The notes under the pieces were generated by a model. That model was not told the origin of the DNA and made no database searches. It saw only the letters and a list, made by a program, of their open reading frames with translations. Shown piece after piece: positions 12,001 through 25,835 of a DNA stretch of 64,000 nt. Both the position numbers and the translations under genes were made by a program. The stretch is from positions 1,038,068 to 1,102,067 of the forward strand of contig NMRA01000033.1 of the NCBI GenBank assembly GCA_002633005.1. The letters are read 5' to 3'. Each line of letters begins with the position of its first letter. Position 1 is the stretch's first letter. The stretch is from Phoronis australis (lineage: Eukaryota > Phoronida > Phoronidae).

Positions 12001-15000
12001 AAGGCAAGGGTCAATAATTCATGCTAAATCGTCAAACTGTTTCTGAACAGTCGACTTTAATTAATTTTTACTTAATGTATTATTGAAATAACATCCACGC
12101 TTGTCAACCAAAAGAGTGGACAATAGTGACGAAAAGAAAATTGATGGGACATTTTTAACGCGCACAAGCTTGTACATGTATGATAAAACTTTGCAAAGAA
12201 AGGTTTTTATTACTGAATTGACGAAGGTACCGCAAATATTCGTTCTTAAATATCTTCACAAATTCGACCGTGCACCATGTGTAAGAAAATTAAAAATAAT
12301 GCTATATTGTTGAAAAGGTTGTAAAATATTGTATCACTTACACATAAACAGTTGCTCACGTAAGAATCATGTCGCTGCGTCAAGTATTTTTAGCGGCAAT
12401 TCTTTATTCGCGTGTATCAGTTGCACCACAATGTATGCCAATAAAAGATGACCATTGCTTTAAACATTCACGACAAACTTTAATGTCGTTTCGATTTTGT
12501 CTTGGCAAATCAATCGAGTGATAAAACAATCTATTTTTGCCAAGAAAAATACCCGCACTTTGTTATTTCATTCTACAGAATCAAACTCTCCTTTTTAGTT
12601 TGGATCCTGAACTAAAATTTCTGCTGTTCCACGAACGATTAAGAGAAACTTTTCAATGCTTTTCATAATACGCCTTGGTTAACCTTGCCTGGTTTGTTAT
12701 TCCAAATAAATTTGGCAAAAAACTGTGTATTTCATTTTAAAAATATAGAGACGTATTAGGTATGGAGATACAGTGACCGTAAGGTGCTTTTCTGTTACAC
12801 GATCTTAAGCCGCGCGATCACGGACATTACTATCCTGCAGTAATATAAAATGTTAATTATATCACTTTTTGGTCACAGTAAGAACGGCAACAGCATGTGA
12901 CCTGACACATGTTGTCTTATCGTATATAATTATCCTGATGATGTCTTATGAATAGACGAAACGTTGAATGAACATAAACTTTTTTATTTGTGCGGCGATT
13001 GTCCGTTTTTTAATTTGATATGGCCCCGTAAACACCAAAATTTCCTCACAGGTTTTTACTCTAAACTGTACTCACTCAAATATTAATAGTCTCGAAAAAT
13101 GGCGATCACCAAACATTACTCAAGTGATCTAAATGTCTGTCAGAGGCTCCATCTCCCTCCTTGAAACCCAAAACTATAGTGAGTAAATCGAGCGCCACAC
13201 GTGCGAATGCGAGCATCAAGGGCTTAGCGTTTTCCAGGAAAAAATAAAATAACATGCTCTGGGATATTTTTAATCCTTGCTCTTGTTTCTATAAACGTTT
13301 GTAAGACTACATCGGGAAGTTACATTTTATAAATATTTTGGAAGGACTGTATAAAATATCTACAGTGCGGGAGATCTCCCGCCGACGGTAGGAGAGTTGG
13401 ACCCAGTGAGTACTCAGACTCGAGAAACATTCATAGGTGTAATAAAACAGGAAAAATAAATAGCCAATTTTTAAACCTAGCGTCTTCTACAACCCAAATG
13501 AATTTGAAGTTTTCCACTTCAAGGAGGTATGAAAAAGATCTCTGTCGTCTGTATATTGTTCGAATGAAACGTTCAGGGTACGTATTTTGTGAATGGATTT
13601 CACCTTTTTTACACTGTTTCAAATTTTAGGAAATATACTTCCAGTGTATAATAAGGTATAGAATTTTGAACTTGAGGACTCAAATAAATTGCACTTCATA
13701 TTGAGTACTTTTTCAAGGATGCTTACTAACAATCTGGCAGGTTTTGGGTAATTTTCCCACCAATGGCAGTCACTCGAGTACTCCAAGAATTATTGGTGGT
13801 ACCACTTTCAGGAATACAACCTGGGCAACTGAGTGTTACTCAACATTTCAAATACCTTTGGTGGAGTACATTTTGGTGGTCTTCAAAACATGAAAAATTA
13901 AGTTACTCGGTCGGAGTATTTTATAAATTTTCGGGTAATAAACTAGTTAAAGGTTTGGTGGTTCGTGATCAGTTGATGCTGCACATGCAAGTCCACATCA
14001 CGGTGGACGGAAGGTTTTCAACATACCAGTGAAAAATCGAAACGATGTATGAAATGTCATGACGTCAATTTCGTTCCGCCATTGAAAAGTCTCAGTGCAC
14101 TTTTGCCAGCGTTACTTCCTCGGCGAGAGTGAAAACTTTGCCACACTGATGACGTATGCCGGAAGTAAACACTGACATCAAAGGAGAACCAAATGACCTA
14201 TAGAAGAATTAATATTGGTAATTTAAGAAAAGGAAGCTCAATCAAATGGCAATTTAATTTCTGTTACACCGCATGGCACCCCTAGTAAATTCGTTGGGCG
14301 CTTGGGGAATTCAAATAAGTGGAGACGCTTTGCGTCATTGTTCAATGAAAAAAACGTAGATTATCGGTCCACCAGGCTGTTCGATCCGATGTTTCGATTT
14401 TGAATCCATTACTAACTCCACTTTACAACGGCAAACATGTTCCACATCTAACACGACCACTTTCACAGGAATGAAGCCCTCTAGCTTAGCAGAGTACCCT
14501 ACATGTACATGTAAGCAGGCCTTTAATATTTTTCTAAGGTTAACGGAAAAAATAGCCCTTTATTTTTTTGGCAACATGCTATCATTTTCGGAGTATACTG
14601 TAAAATTCAGATTTTGCGGACCACACTATTAATATGAGCCAGTCAGTTAGCCAATTTAATCACTGTTCAATCTAAACAAAATCCTTAGCGGCCTCAGCTA
14701 ATTCCTTGTCATAGTCGGGTAAGACATAACCAAGAGTTAGATTCTGGTTACGTAATAATTAAATAAACTGATCTTTCATTTGCATTTGTAAACACTCCAG
14801 ATAACTTATAGACGTCGCTATGTTTACTGTATGGGCGAGATTACGTTGCGTGAATCTCACTCAGTCACGAACAAGCCAAAATTCACGCTAGCTCTCGAAC
14901 TCAGGAAATATAAACTCGTTAAGTTATACTACATGTGTATAATTATGGTTCGATTATAATTTGAGGAAGAGGCATCGAATGAATATTATAGGCGCGGAGT

Positions 15001-15909
15001 AATAAGAAAATTGAATCCTAATCACTATGCAGAATAGACGATGGAGTTCTTCATTACGGAGTGGTTTTCTTGGCCTTGAATTCAGTGAAGTTATTGATAA
15101 CCGAAATCTATGTGACGTTCACTTTGAAAACACTTACTATCGCGGTACACGCTTCTGTGCTGTACTGCGGCAATACAAAACCAAATTTACCACTGTGGAC
15201 CCAAAATGAAAAAAATATTTTGAAATGCAAGTTTTCAAATGCATTGCGTATGCAAATTATTTTTAACATGAGGTTCTATCATTTTGATGGAATAACCATT
15301 CAGAAATGTGTAATATTGGTTATGAACCCCAACAACGGCTTTTCAGATACCCTTAGCGTTTACTCGGCGGACTATGCCAGTGGTTCGAGGCGTTATCTCA
15401 TAAATATCGGAACATCATCGAAAGTTAGCACTAAGTCCTACCATCTTTGAAACTTTCCGGTACACTTCTTTAAAATACATGGATGGTCATTGTTGTTTCC
15501 GTGACAAAACGTTGTTAAAGAAATCATCGTCAAAGCAAGAACAAGTTATCAGATAGAGACAGGCACGGCTATTACTTGTTTATCATTTCACACTCATCTG
15601 ACAATTTACACTGGTTTTGATTCTCTAGGGTTTTCCGTGTAGACTGGGACGCATGCAACAGCCACAGCGTGGAGCAAGAGAATCAGCCCACGGTCTCGTG
15701 CGATACTAAAATGGAACTCACCTTGACTTCCTAAGCCCAATTGCCGGTAGGCCAACCTGGAAGAGCTTTGACAGGGTTTGAATTTCCCAACGTTTATGTA
15801 CAGAGAACTCAGATAATGTTTTACAACTACTACATCGCATTCAAGCGGTATCCCACATGAGACTAGCTGGTTGTAACCTTGACCAAATGTCTTTGACTCA
15901 CACCAATAA
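9001..15909 (-). CDS. Candidate partial gene, two 3' exons, unknown secreted or extracellular-type protein
   Basis: Exon 15722-15909 has an excellent acceptor (TTGATTTATGGTGTTTCAG) and donor (GTGAGT). It codes for a peptide of about 62 residues with four Cys (YWCESKTFGQGYN ... LVSCGIPLECDV ... GKFKPCQSSS). Exon 9001-9197 starts after GAACGTCTTTCAAG, stays open for 64 codons (LVQRTFRQF ... GHGDLDTEGRVTV) and ends with TAG. The first exon leaves one base and the second supplies two, so they join in frame (G|CC, Ala) across an intron of about 6.5 kb. Further exons could lie between. Upstream exons beyond 15909 were not found, so the N-terminus is missing. No family is recognised. The Cys spacing suggests an extracellular domain, which is inference only. 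Confidence 0.4.
9571..9849 (+). repeat. 21-bp minisatellite, about 13 copies, open in frame
   Basis: The unit is GAGGCTAGCTGTGTTGAATGG with scattered changes. Because 21 is a multiple of three, one plus-strand frame stays open and would give the heptad RLAVLNG about 13 times (112-codon frame 9526-9864). I see no splice signals or upstream coding sequence and treat it as a repeat. Confidence 0.9.
9865..15721. other. Non-coding stretch (probable intron of the 9001-15909 candidate)
   Basis: No convincing coding segment. It is AT-rich, with a hammerhead-like motif at 12935-12962 and otherwise unclassified sequence. Confidence 0.35.
12935..12962 (+). ncRNA. Degenerate hammerhead-ribozyme-like core (possible Penelope-type relic)
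   Basis: CTGATGA (12935-12941) is followed by a hairpin with GTCT (12943-12946) pairing AGAC (12954-12957), then GAAAC (12958-12962). This is the order CUGAUGA, stem II, GAAAC found in hammerheads, which are known in Penelope-like retroelements. One extra T (12942) sits at the base of stem II. I find no proper stem III with a GUH cleavage site, so the motif is probably inactive or truncated. Confidence 0.3.
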
Positions 15910-17803
15910 CTGAAACACCATAAATCAAGCAACGGACGACGAGAAACGGCGATATCAAATAAAGTTCATAATCAGACTATATGTTGTGATAAATCCAGAT
16001 TGCCGAAATCCTTTCGTAGCCATAATCGGTACTTGTATTTTTGGATTACGTTACAGTCTATTCGAAGACTAAGTCCAATTCACGAACGTGTAGTTGACAA
16101 TCAAACTTGTGCTGATCGAGACGTTTTGATATCAACTAGCCAATAAATCTTCTCAAAATGGTATGAACAATCCAAGTCACACTGCCACCATAAAAGCCTT
16201 GACTAATCCGGAGGGTTACTACTTTTATGCGTTATCTGCGGGGATGCACATTCGCTATCGCAATTAGAAGATGTTGATTCGGCAAGCATTAACTATGAGG
16301 GTCGATTTTACTGGATTCTAACTTCATTCTGATTCCGCCGTATTTGAGAGATCACTTTAATTAAACTATATTCCCCAAATACATGTAGGCCTATGTACAG
16401 ATGGGTTTTACAGGTTTTCAAATAACTGAACATGTTGGCCACGTTAGCTTGTCAAGCATGTGCATCTCTTAGATTCGAAAATTACTCCACGGTTCGTTTT
16501 CCCTGTTACACTTGACTTCGTATTGGGCAGTGACCCCCCGGATTGTACCTCACTCAACCAGATAGGGGTCCACAGTTCCCTCGCCTGTTTGTTTACCCTT
16601 CATGCAGTCGTATTACGTCGATATCTATTTGGAGTTATTCAGCGTCTTTATGGTGGAGATTGTGGTCACGATAATATGGTCACGGTCATCAAGTTTAATG
16701 TGTATTGGTAGAAATTGTTCCGGAAATGTTGGATATTCCACCAACAACTTCCCTATAAAGTTGGACATTCCGACGCCTTTTCGGGTGGCTGTTTGTTATT
16801 CATTATCAAATTGTACGCAAGTATAATTGCAAGAGGCCACCATCGTTGCTTTATCAGTTTGCATTCAAGCTTTCATTCAAACTTCTTCGTAATTGTCGAA
16901 GTCAAATTTATTCTTCTTTACCTAAGCTTAGGAATTGAAAATGAAGACGAGGTTCACTTGTTTTAGTCCCCAGCAGCCAGTACAGTTCACCATATAGTGC
17001 GAGTACCACTAAATACCCAGCCGCCATTATCCTATATACATGTACGTGTATTAGTGCATTAAGACCCACGAATGTGACTGTGAACTACGCTGAATTTGGG
17101 TGCATTGCCAATGGTACAAAAATGTTAATTAGTTAGCAAGGAATATTTGGTTTAAGACTTTAACTATTACGATACAACGGGGACCTGTTTATTCATGATT
17201 AAGCAGTTTCAAACCAAAAATAAGCGACTCACTAATCTTGTTTCACGCTCACCCACGTACGCTCTAAATGAAGTTTCGACACCTGTGCAAGCTATGTGTA
17301 GAATTCGAAAAAATCACATTATTTTAAATTTTTAGCGCATAGGTCGGAAAACGTACATGTACGCATCAGGGATTTAGACTCCATCTCGCATGCGTGTGTT
17401 TTATTTTCAAATATGGAGTATGCACTAACGTGTGTTGTTCAACGACGGTATCATCTGAGACAACAACGAAACTTAGCTTTAAATGTGACGTTAACGATGT
17501 TTAAAATCATTTCCCGAAATCAGTCCTAATGCCGAAACTCTCGCGTGGCACTCATACGCTGAGCTCACCGAGTAATGGTAGTGTATTTTAAACTGATTTA
17601 CTTAGAATGCCGTAGTCGCGGGCCTTGATTTTAGAGCACGCGTTTTTCAGACTTTAAAAACAATAACGTTCCTTTAAGCGAATTCTTACTTGGCAAGCCG
17701 TATGTAATTACTAAAGCTCTAATTCAGTCATATATTTGTAATCTGAATTTTGTAATCACGTGGTAACATTAACATATTGGCTGCCCAGTTACGCAGCGAG
17801 TGT

Positions 17804-17830
17804 CTGAAGACGACGAAACAAGCGTTTCGA
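17804..17830 (+). repeat. CTGAAGA...GAAAC...GTTTC motif, possible second Penelope-type relic
   Basis: CTGAAGA-CGAC-GAAAC-AAGC-GTTTC resembles a decayed hammerhead core with a small GAAAC/GTTTC hairpin. Compare the clearer motif at 12935. Confidence 0.2.
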
Positions 17831-18865
17831 AAAATTACACGAGAGAGTCATCGGAAATGTGGCACTTATGTTTTCTAATTTACCATAAAGAATCATTACA
17901 AAGTTCATTTGTGTACACGGTCAAATAAGACAAGGTATATCAGACTAGTTCATTACCCACGTATTAATCAAATGGCGTCTTCATCCCTAACATTGCACCA
18001 CATGATGAGGTATGATTATAATATCGTGTCTCCCAATTAGTAGATGTAGACGTATACAGTGTTTAATTGTATCGAAGGGAATCCCATGTTGTACACACTA
18101 GTACTCTGGCATTCAATCTAATTGACGTTAGATGTAAAGAAAAACTAATCTGCGAGAGTAATTTAAAAACTGGTGATGGATTATGACTCTTGGCTTTCCG
18201 CTCTCACAGGATGTACACAAGTGTACCTTTACAAAAGATTGATCACCCGTAATTTAAAGTTTCTTGGTAAAATGTACTTGCATACGTTAAGCCATCACAT
18301 TGCTCCCCAAAATTTTAGGATTAAGGTGGTTCGCAGCAAATCCCGTAGTTACTACTCGGAGTGCGTCGACTTGTGCCAATCAAAGATATACATGCACTCT
18401 GCGTTGTCGCACACTTCAATCATTTACCCGTGAGCCCGAGAGTGCAATCACAACCCCATGCCAGACTGGGTCTTCGGTAAACTGAGACTGTTAATGTGAA
18501 AAACAAACCCCCAAAAGGGGAGGGCCAGGCTCTCGCTTGTGAATAGGAAGGATGGATCAATTTTTATTTTTGGGTTTTCAGGTTGCGTTACTGATGCCGC
18601 GTGTCAAACGTTAAAATTTCTTCACTTTGCCGTCACAATTAATGGTAGAGTGTCGGTTTAACATGTACAACAGAAATCTGGCCTTACACTATGAGTCCCA
18701 CTTCACAATTACAGAGCAAAGCTTTGGTCACCTAATTAATTATGAGAGCATCACAGTCTAAAATAATTTACAGAAATTTCCCCATAACTAACAGTTATAT
18801 GTATACTGTCTTCATGACTCGGAGATTGTCACGTGACTCATTGCTTGACATTGAAATCGTGTTCG

Positions 18866-18990
18866 CTTTCAAACCTTGCTTACCCTTGTGTACACGCCTT
18901 TGTGCATATTTTAAAGGAAACTCGGGACATCGGCTAAAATTGATGCGGATGAGTGCCGGTCTCAACAGGAAAGGTAGAGGCCAAAACCAG
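18866..18990 (+). repeat. Dispersed repeat, copy 1 of a diverged pair
   Basis: It shares with 19875-20010 a track of TTACCCTTG, ACGCC.(C)T.TGTG, CGGCTAAAATTGATGC and G.CTCGG/GTGCCGG. The copies lie about 1 kb apart in the same direction. Confidence 0.45.
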
Positions 18991-19874
18991 CTGTGCTTAT
19001 TTACCATTTATCTTATAATGTCAAGTGATCATTTCTCATTTTGATAACTGAGATTCATTTTTTCTACTTCTGTGATTCGTAAATTCCCGCTTTGCCGAAC
19101 TATTCTTAGTTATTGGGGCGAAATGTCGTCGATTTCCTTGCCGTTTGAAAGTGAACCCACTCGTTGACGAGACGGCCTCGCCACCTGGCGTCTAACCGAT
19201 TGCCTATTGACAAGATTCTCAGCCCAACACAGATCAGCCAAGGCGGGCATTTGAGATATCACAGACTCGTGTACAGTCACGCGTTTTAATACTTGTTAAA
19301 ACAAAACAAATCTAACACCCATGTTTTCATTTTATGCCTTCCACGGATGTCAATCGGTTACCTCACGACAAATAAATTCACATTTTATACACATGAGGTC
19401 AAAATCGATAACAAAACGAGTCGGTTAGCTAAGATAACACGAAAACTTAGTCTGTTGCTAAGCCCAGCTGGACGCAATGTCTTGCACTAGTATGTATCTC
19501 TCTTTTGATTCTAAATTACAAAGCAGACCTTGTTGCAAGTGTCATGGAGGAAATTTAGCAATTAGGAAAATTTATTTGCAACTGAATCTATCGTTTCGCG
19601 TACTATATCTCTCTAACATCTCATTGAACAAAATCTACACATGCGAAATTATTTTCCGATTGGGACTTCAACTTTAATAAAATATTAATAAGGCGAAAAA
19701 AACGTTGGTTCTGGTAGATGATTTTTTTCGAGTGTGTGGCGCACTTATTTTTCTGGTATTCACTTTTTCAAACTGAAAACATTAATTCAACTGGCCTGAG
19801 ACGAGCAAAATGATACATGTATGGACTTTTTTGTGTTTATTTGCCCATAGCGTTTGAATTATTTGGCGTTTGAA

Positions 19875-20130
19875 TTGTTTACCCTTGCTCACGTGCCTCT
19901 GTGTTGGATTTTTTCATAAAACAAGGAACCGGCTGAAATTGATGCAGAACTCGGCGTTTTTTTATTTTTTGTAGAAGAGCACATGTCTCAAAATGAGTCG
20001 GGGTAAAGACCAAGCGAAGGTTCGGCAGACTCGAGAAGCTCACGAAAACGCAAAACTTCACAAGACAGATTCATGTACTACAAGCGATGCGCATGATCAC
20101 ACTAGCTTCCTTCACGAGATTCTTGCGTTT
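19875..20130 (+). repeat. Dispersed repeat, copy 2, joined to an AAAACGCAA-type repeat
   Basis: 19875-20010 matches 18866-18990. 20044-20130 then matches the family at 2836-2932 (GAAAACGCAAAACTTC ... GATCACACTAGC ... CACGAGATTCT). They may be parts of one larger element. Confidence 0.45.
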
Positions 20131-21617
20131 ATGGAACTCATTTAACTCCAGAATCAACTTAGCTGTTTTGACATAACTGTTGGTTTTAAACTGCATTACC
20201 CTAGTAAGGTGTCGAGTTCCTTCGGTTTCAGACATGTTTGAGCTCACAGCCTGTGGTGTAATTCATTAAAACGTTTTTATCATTACTATCGTAATTATCG
20301 GCACATTATGAGGTCATTATTTTGCTTCGTAGAAATCTCATTATCCACGAAAAGCGAAAAAATGCGGTTAAAATAACGTTTTACGTTATCTATACGCCTA
20401 GATATTTAAAATGGTTACTGAAACATTCCTAACCGTACCACTCAAGCGGCAGAAATCCTCACCACGCGCGTCGTTTCACTTTGAGAAACCACTATGGTCA
20501 GTGAACCCCTCAAGGGATCGGTAATACCTCGACAGTAAATTAGGGGTCATCGAGATTGAATGAAAAATATTGTGTTTGTTGTGCCGCTTTCCATTACAAT
20601 AGTTAACATGCTTAGCATTCAAACCTAGTGCATCTTTTCACATACAGACTCCTCCACAACCCACTCCTCCCAGGAACCTGAACAGTGTTTCAAATTCTTA
20701 TCCATTCTTGTGTCGAAGTTTGTAGCCGAAACAATATATTCTATCAATAGGACGGGAAAGACCATGAAATGACGACACGTTTGCTGGAAGGGCAGCTGCT
20801 AGAAAATGACAACCAATCCCTCCCAATTGTGAGCAGTCAGGATACACGAGGTGCGATTTTGGACTAAGTGCACTTTTGTTACTTCAAGTAAACACTTCAA
20901 GATCTCTTTGTATTTATGTTCTTTATACCAATGAAAAAACATTCTCCCTCCACGCGTCAAAATGATAATGAATACAATTAATTGTCCTGACTGAAATGGA
21001 TCTCAACTGCCAGTTGGTATTGAGCACGCATCCCTCGTGCCACCCGTTCCGACTGCGGGCTTGCTAAACTATTGATTTACAGCAAAACGTTATAACGTGC
21101 TGATTAATAGCTTTTATTGGAACTTTCAGGTGGCTACGTTATTTTGGCAAATACATTGGCAGCTGTCATATATCTATTAGACAGACGTTCATCAGTTATA
21201 AACCATGACCGTTTAATATTATGGAATATTAAATGCGAAAAATACAATTCACAACTTCTGAAACTGATTGGTTCCCATGTTACTTTCGTCGCCCTCTGCT
21301 GGTGGTCATTGTCAGCAAATTGCAAGGCCATGGACCATGAATTAGTGATCATTCCCCTGCTGTAGAAGGAACCACGCGGCTTCGCAACATCTGTAATATT
21401 TCAGTAAGTTCCAGAAGTTGTGATTTATATTTTTGGCATCTAGTTATTCACGTGGACGAATGACAATGTCGATCCTCTAAGCCGAAGATTATTAATATCC
21501 GCTAATATGGATGACACCGTGGTGTACACGTAGACTCTTTATTTGCATGACAACTGGTTAGCTAAGTGCCGTTCAGTGCTTGCCTTACCTGTGGGAGTTA
21601 ACACCACTGCTAACCAG

Positions 21618-21769
21618 CCTCCCGTTCAGTAACGTTAGGACCTCGCTAAAAACCAAGACTTCGCGAGATTACGTGAGATATTGCCGTGCTCTTTAAATGA
21701 GAACACGTGACTTTGACTAGGTTTTAGCTAGGTCCTAGCGTAGGTCCTAGCGTCTACTGAACGCACGCC
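21618..21769 (+). mobile_element. MITE, family A, copy 1
   Basis: It starts CCTCCCGTTCAGTAACG and ends GTCTACTGAACGCACGCC. Inside, CTAAAAACCAAGACTTCGCG, GAGATTACGTGAGATATTGCC and GAACACGTGACTTT are shared with copies at 37623, 39764 and 48263. The terminal inverted repeat is CGTTCAGTA followed by a CTAGGACCT block. It is about 150 bp with no coding capacity, so a non-autonomous DNA transposon. The superfamily is not determined. Confidence 0.8.
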
Positions 21770-24700
21770 CGCTGGGTTGTCCCCAACTAGTCACATTCCT
21801 ATTACCCGGCCACACTGTGACGGGTCCGGTCACTGAGCTTGACCGGAAACCTGCATTCTCAGTACTGTTTTAACCCATTTGTCCGTTTTGTGTACATGTA
21901 TCTACCTGGTCAATTTACCTTATTTTAAAGTCCCTTGGGTTGTGTACATGTACACGTACCTGTCAGGTGCTGAATTCGTTGACATTTCAACTGTCTTTGC
22001 TCTAGCCCATGTGCTAGGTGACCCGGCGACTAACACCCATCTGCTATCGCGTGCATTTACATGTACCTACCTGGTATAAACTATACCAGAGGTTTCTACA
22101 AACAGGCCCATTGGGCGTACATAAGGACAATTTTCATAGACACCGAGTGCGTGCATTTGGAAAAATGATCATTGTTAAATCAACTAAAATTCTCCAGTTC
22201 CATAGGAGACTAAAGTAAAATTTCAACAGTAAACTCCGATTGTTCCAGCGGCGACAATCATATATCGATAATGTTGTGTATTTACTTGTTTGTTTTACCG
22301 CCAGGTGGCAGAGTACTGATACATATACACACATCCGTGGTATCCTGGCTGTACCCATCTGGTACGTTCCACAACTATAGCATGTCAAATGACAAAAGCC
22401 TTGCCCAGAATTTGCCAAAACATCAAGTTGAACGTGAAATAAATAATACTTGCGTTGCTTTACTTTTGTTTCATACGTGTGTGTGAGAATAATTTGGGGT
22501 CTAGTTAAAGCCGAGTCTAAATACATAGCGAACTAAAAGCGCTTTCGGAAATGATACCAAACCCCAATTTATAATTAATGTTTTGATCTAACACCCATTC
22601 TCTCGCTTGACTTTGTGATTACTGTATTTTTCAAGAAGCTTATGTTCAAGTTACGTTGTTTATTGCGCTGTAAAAAAGTAATCTAGAAAACAATCCGGGG
22701 AAAACTGAACTTTAATTTGTTCTTGGAGAAATAATCGTTGCAGCATAGATTTCGGCTCTATATAAATCGAGGCTAAAAGCCACAGGCAGTCCTTTCGACC
22801 CGTCAGGTTCAGAGGGCAACCATCCCATGAAGGAGTTTTTCATTGTCAACCATTTTGTTTACATGGCGTTTATCGCCGCGATATGGCCATTGCAGTATAA
22901 TGTCAAACCGCAGTGGCATCCGCGGCCAAAATGTCAGCGAATTGATTTTACACAAAAGAGTGCTTAAGTTTACAAACGCGGACTTTTTATTAAATGATAT
23001 AAACCACCGCCGGAATGTGACCAGCGAACCTTAGTAACGACACTGTACTAGTGGGTATAACTTGCAAGTAGCGTCCTGAAAAAACATTTGAAGCTCGTGA
23101 ACTTGAATAAAATTTCGCTCATGCCAGCCTCACGGTAAAAAATCGAGTGCTACTCTTTCAGAAAATGTCAGATGTATGACGATTCTTAGTTACATAGTTT
23201 GAGTTGAGATGGTTAACATTTTGATGACGTGCATTTTGAAAGTTCATTTTAAAGCGCCTCTAACTCTTTCGGCTTTGATAAAGCAAATCAATCCATTTCT
23301 TAATCGTTTTCCTGTTACCCTCTCATCATGCGAAACGTTATGTCTGCGCAGTGAATGCGATAACAGAGCGAACCGAAAGCAGAAATGCAACATTAATATC
23401 GTTGAATATTCCTTAAGGATTCCCCTGAATTTTTAACTCATCAATTAAGGTCTGCCGATAGAGCACATACCTTAGTTTTTAAACAATCTTTCTTTTGACA
23501 AAATCTCGAAGTCAACCAGATGATCGTCTACATGCACGTGCATGTCGAAAATTATGAGTAATGTGAACAATTCATTGAGTGTAAATCGGCACAGGATTAT
23601 TACGAAATCAATTCTTCGACATGAACATCTTCTTCAAGTTAAGTGACTCTGCAATCCGTAACAAATTTACAAACGGTGAGACATCGGTTCCTGAATTTTA
23701 CACGTTATTTTCAGTTTCTACCTTGATTAATGAAGGCGATTACTCAACTAACAAGATGCAAGATACGCTGTTAGCCAATTTCTCTGGGTTGTTTATTTAT
23801 TAACGTTTTTATGTTTAAACGCATTTAGCCTACTTCGCAGTTGATTTGGGAAATGTTCACTCATCAATTGCAAGATCATTAGATACCTCGCAGTCTCATT
23901 CACTTTGCCATTAGCCACGCCGGCAATTAAAATATCACCAAAAGGAGGCAAGTATTACTTACATTACTCCATAAACAAAAGTATTACCCAATAAAACGAG
24001 TACTTACCTGTTCACACCTTTCACTTTGATATCCCAGCTTTTTATGTAACAACGCAATTATTCCACCACTTCAACAGTAACAAGTTTCTTCAAGTCGTTT
24101 ATCAGTTAAGTCCCGAAATTCCACAGTTTTAAGATAACAACCTCGCAGCTGCGGCTGGTTTTCTGTACAAACCATTTTAAATTTTCCAAACACTGTTATT
24201 TATAATCTCAATCCGGTTTCTAATCAAGAGCCAATCTTGTACGGCACCTACACTACACACGCCAGAAGAGTTGAGAAAAAATGAAACAACGCACTCACTG
24301 TTGACCGGTCGTGTGGTGATATTGAAGTATCCTTTCAAGAGCGTATTGCCGGAGATTTGAACTGCACTGCATCCCTCAAAAGGTTTATGATTTATACGTT
24401 GAAAGCCTTATCGCATCTCACAGCGATAAGGAAGCGGCGTACGCATAAAACCGACAGTCCCGTACCATTTTTCTGAGTATTAATAAATTTCATCAACCCG
24501 AAGCCCACCCTATTTGTCATTTTTAATATCAGGTTTATAAAATTAAAAATGGAATTATTTAGGAAGCTGCACATAACATTTTAACAATGCGCAACTTACT
24601 AGCATAACCAGTCATGCACTCGTTTCTACCAAGATAGAAACTCGACGTAGGTCAACTGTACATATAAAAAATCTGGAACTGGGCAATTTGCACGGACATA

Positions 24701-25603
24701 AGTTTCACTAATTCAGCCTTAAACTTTTAAGTCGTTGCTGCCTCAGGAAGACAGAGCAAAGTTTTAAAGGAAATATAATGTTCAGTTTTCAGTCTTCAAA
24801 AGTGAATACTAGTAAACAAACAACATTTTTCTCAATATTTGTGATTCAAATGTGGTATTGAACAGTTTGATAAGAAACACAAAGTTAACGAAGCGAAGTC
24901 AATTTCAGTTTTGTATAAAATGCATCGCTTCTAATCACATACACTATAAAATGGTGTTTTCACACGTGGAGTTAGATACGTTACCCTATGGCACTCCCTT
25001 CACATGATACAGCTAGGGGACGATTACCCTGCCTCACAGCGCCACCTATACGACAATGTAACCCTATGAAATGATGAACGACGTACGTTATGCCCTTTGT
25101 GTAGGCATCAGTGCGCCGGTCTTAGTTTGGATGTTTGCCCTATATGTACAGAAGGTAATAACCGGAAAAAGTACAATGAATCGTTTTGTTGTTTTGTTCA
25201 AGTTTGACACCTGGACATCTTGCGCGTGTCAAAACTCGAAATGTGTGGAATGCATCGATTTAGCTTGTTCTACTTGTGGTTGAAACAACCATAAGTTACG
25301 AAGGAATTTCTCAATAGATGGAGCAGCCTGCTGCTGCATTTCTTAACATCTTTGGATGTTTTATCTCTACCAATCGGAATGTCCAAGTGCTACTTCGTTA
25401 TGATAATTAACAGTGGCGTGCAGAAGGGTGGGTGGGGGTTTGCAACGGGGTTACGGCAGCGGGCATCCACATCGGGGAGCATCAAAACACTATGAATATC
25501 TATTTTGAAATTGTGGCTAGTTTTTAGTTAACTTGAATTATTTATGTTTCATTTTTTTACTGTTCTTGGTACCACGACCTATGCAGCTGAGTAGCGAGAG
25601 GAC

Positions 25604-25835
25604 CAATGGCAGATCCACGTTTTCAGGGGAGGGGGTGTGGGTTAGGAATCCGAGGAGCACGGCGTAGCGCCGAGCGGAGGGAAGGTCGGGACGGGGTTTC
25701 CCTCCTCCCGTGCAAGATTTTTTTTGGTTTTTAGTACCTGATTTTGTTTTCCTGGCGACATTTTTTAATTTTTATTTTTGATTCTGTCCCGAGGGGGGTT
25801 TGAGCCCCCTGAACCTCCCCATACATCCGCCCCTG
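25604..25835 (+). mobile_element. Non-autonomous DNA-transposon-like element, family B, copy 1
   Basis: It begins CAATGGCAGATCCACG and ends ATCCGCCCCTG, imperfect inverted ends. The interior (GAATCCGAGG, GCGCCGAG, GAAGGTCG, GGTTTCCCTCCTCCCGTG, GATTCTGTCCCGAGGGGG, CCCCCTGAACC) matches 40967-41209 closely. The CAG.GGC.GATC ends recall hAT elements, but no 8-bp target duplication is seen. Confidence 0.7.

Noticed and set aside
24005-24180. Minus-strand donor ACAG|GTAAGT
   Set aside because: Upstream frame is closed within 16 codons and lacks an acceptor.
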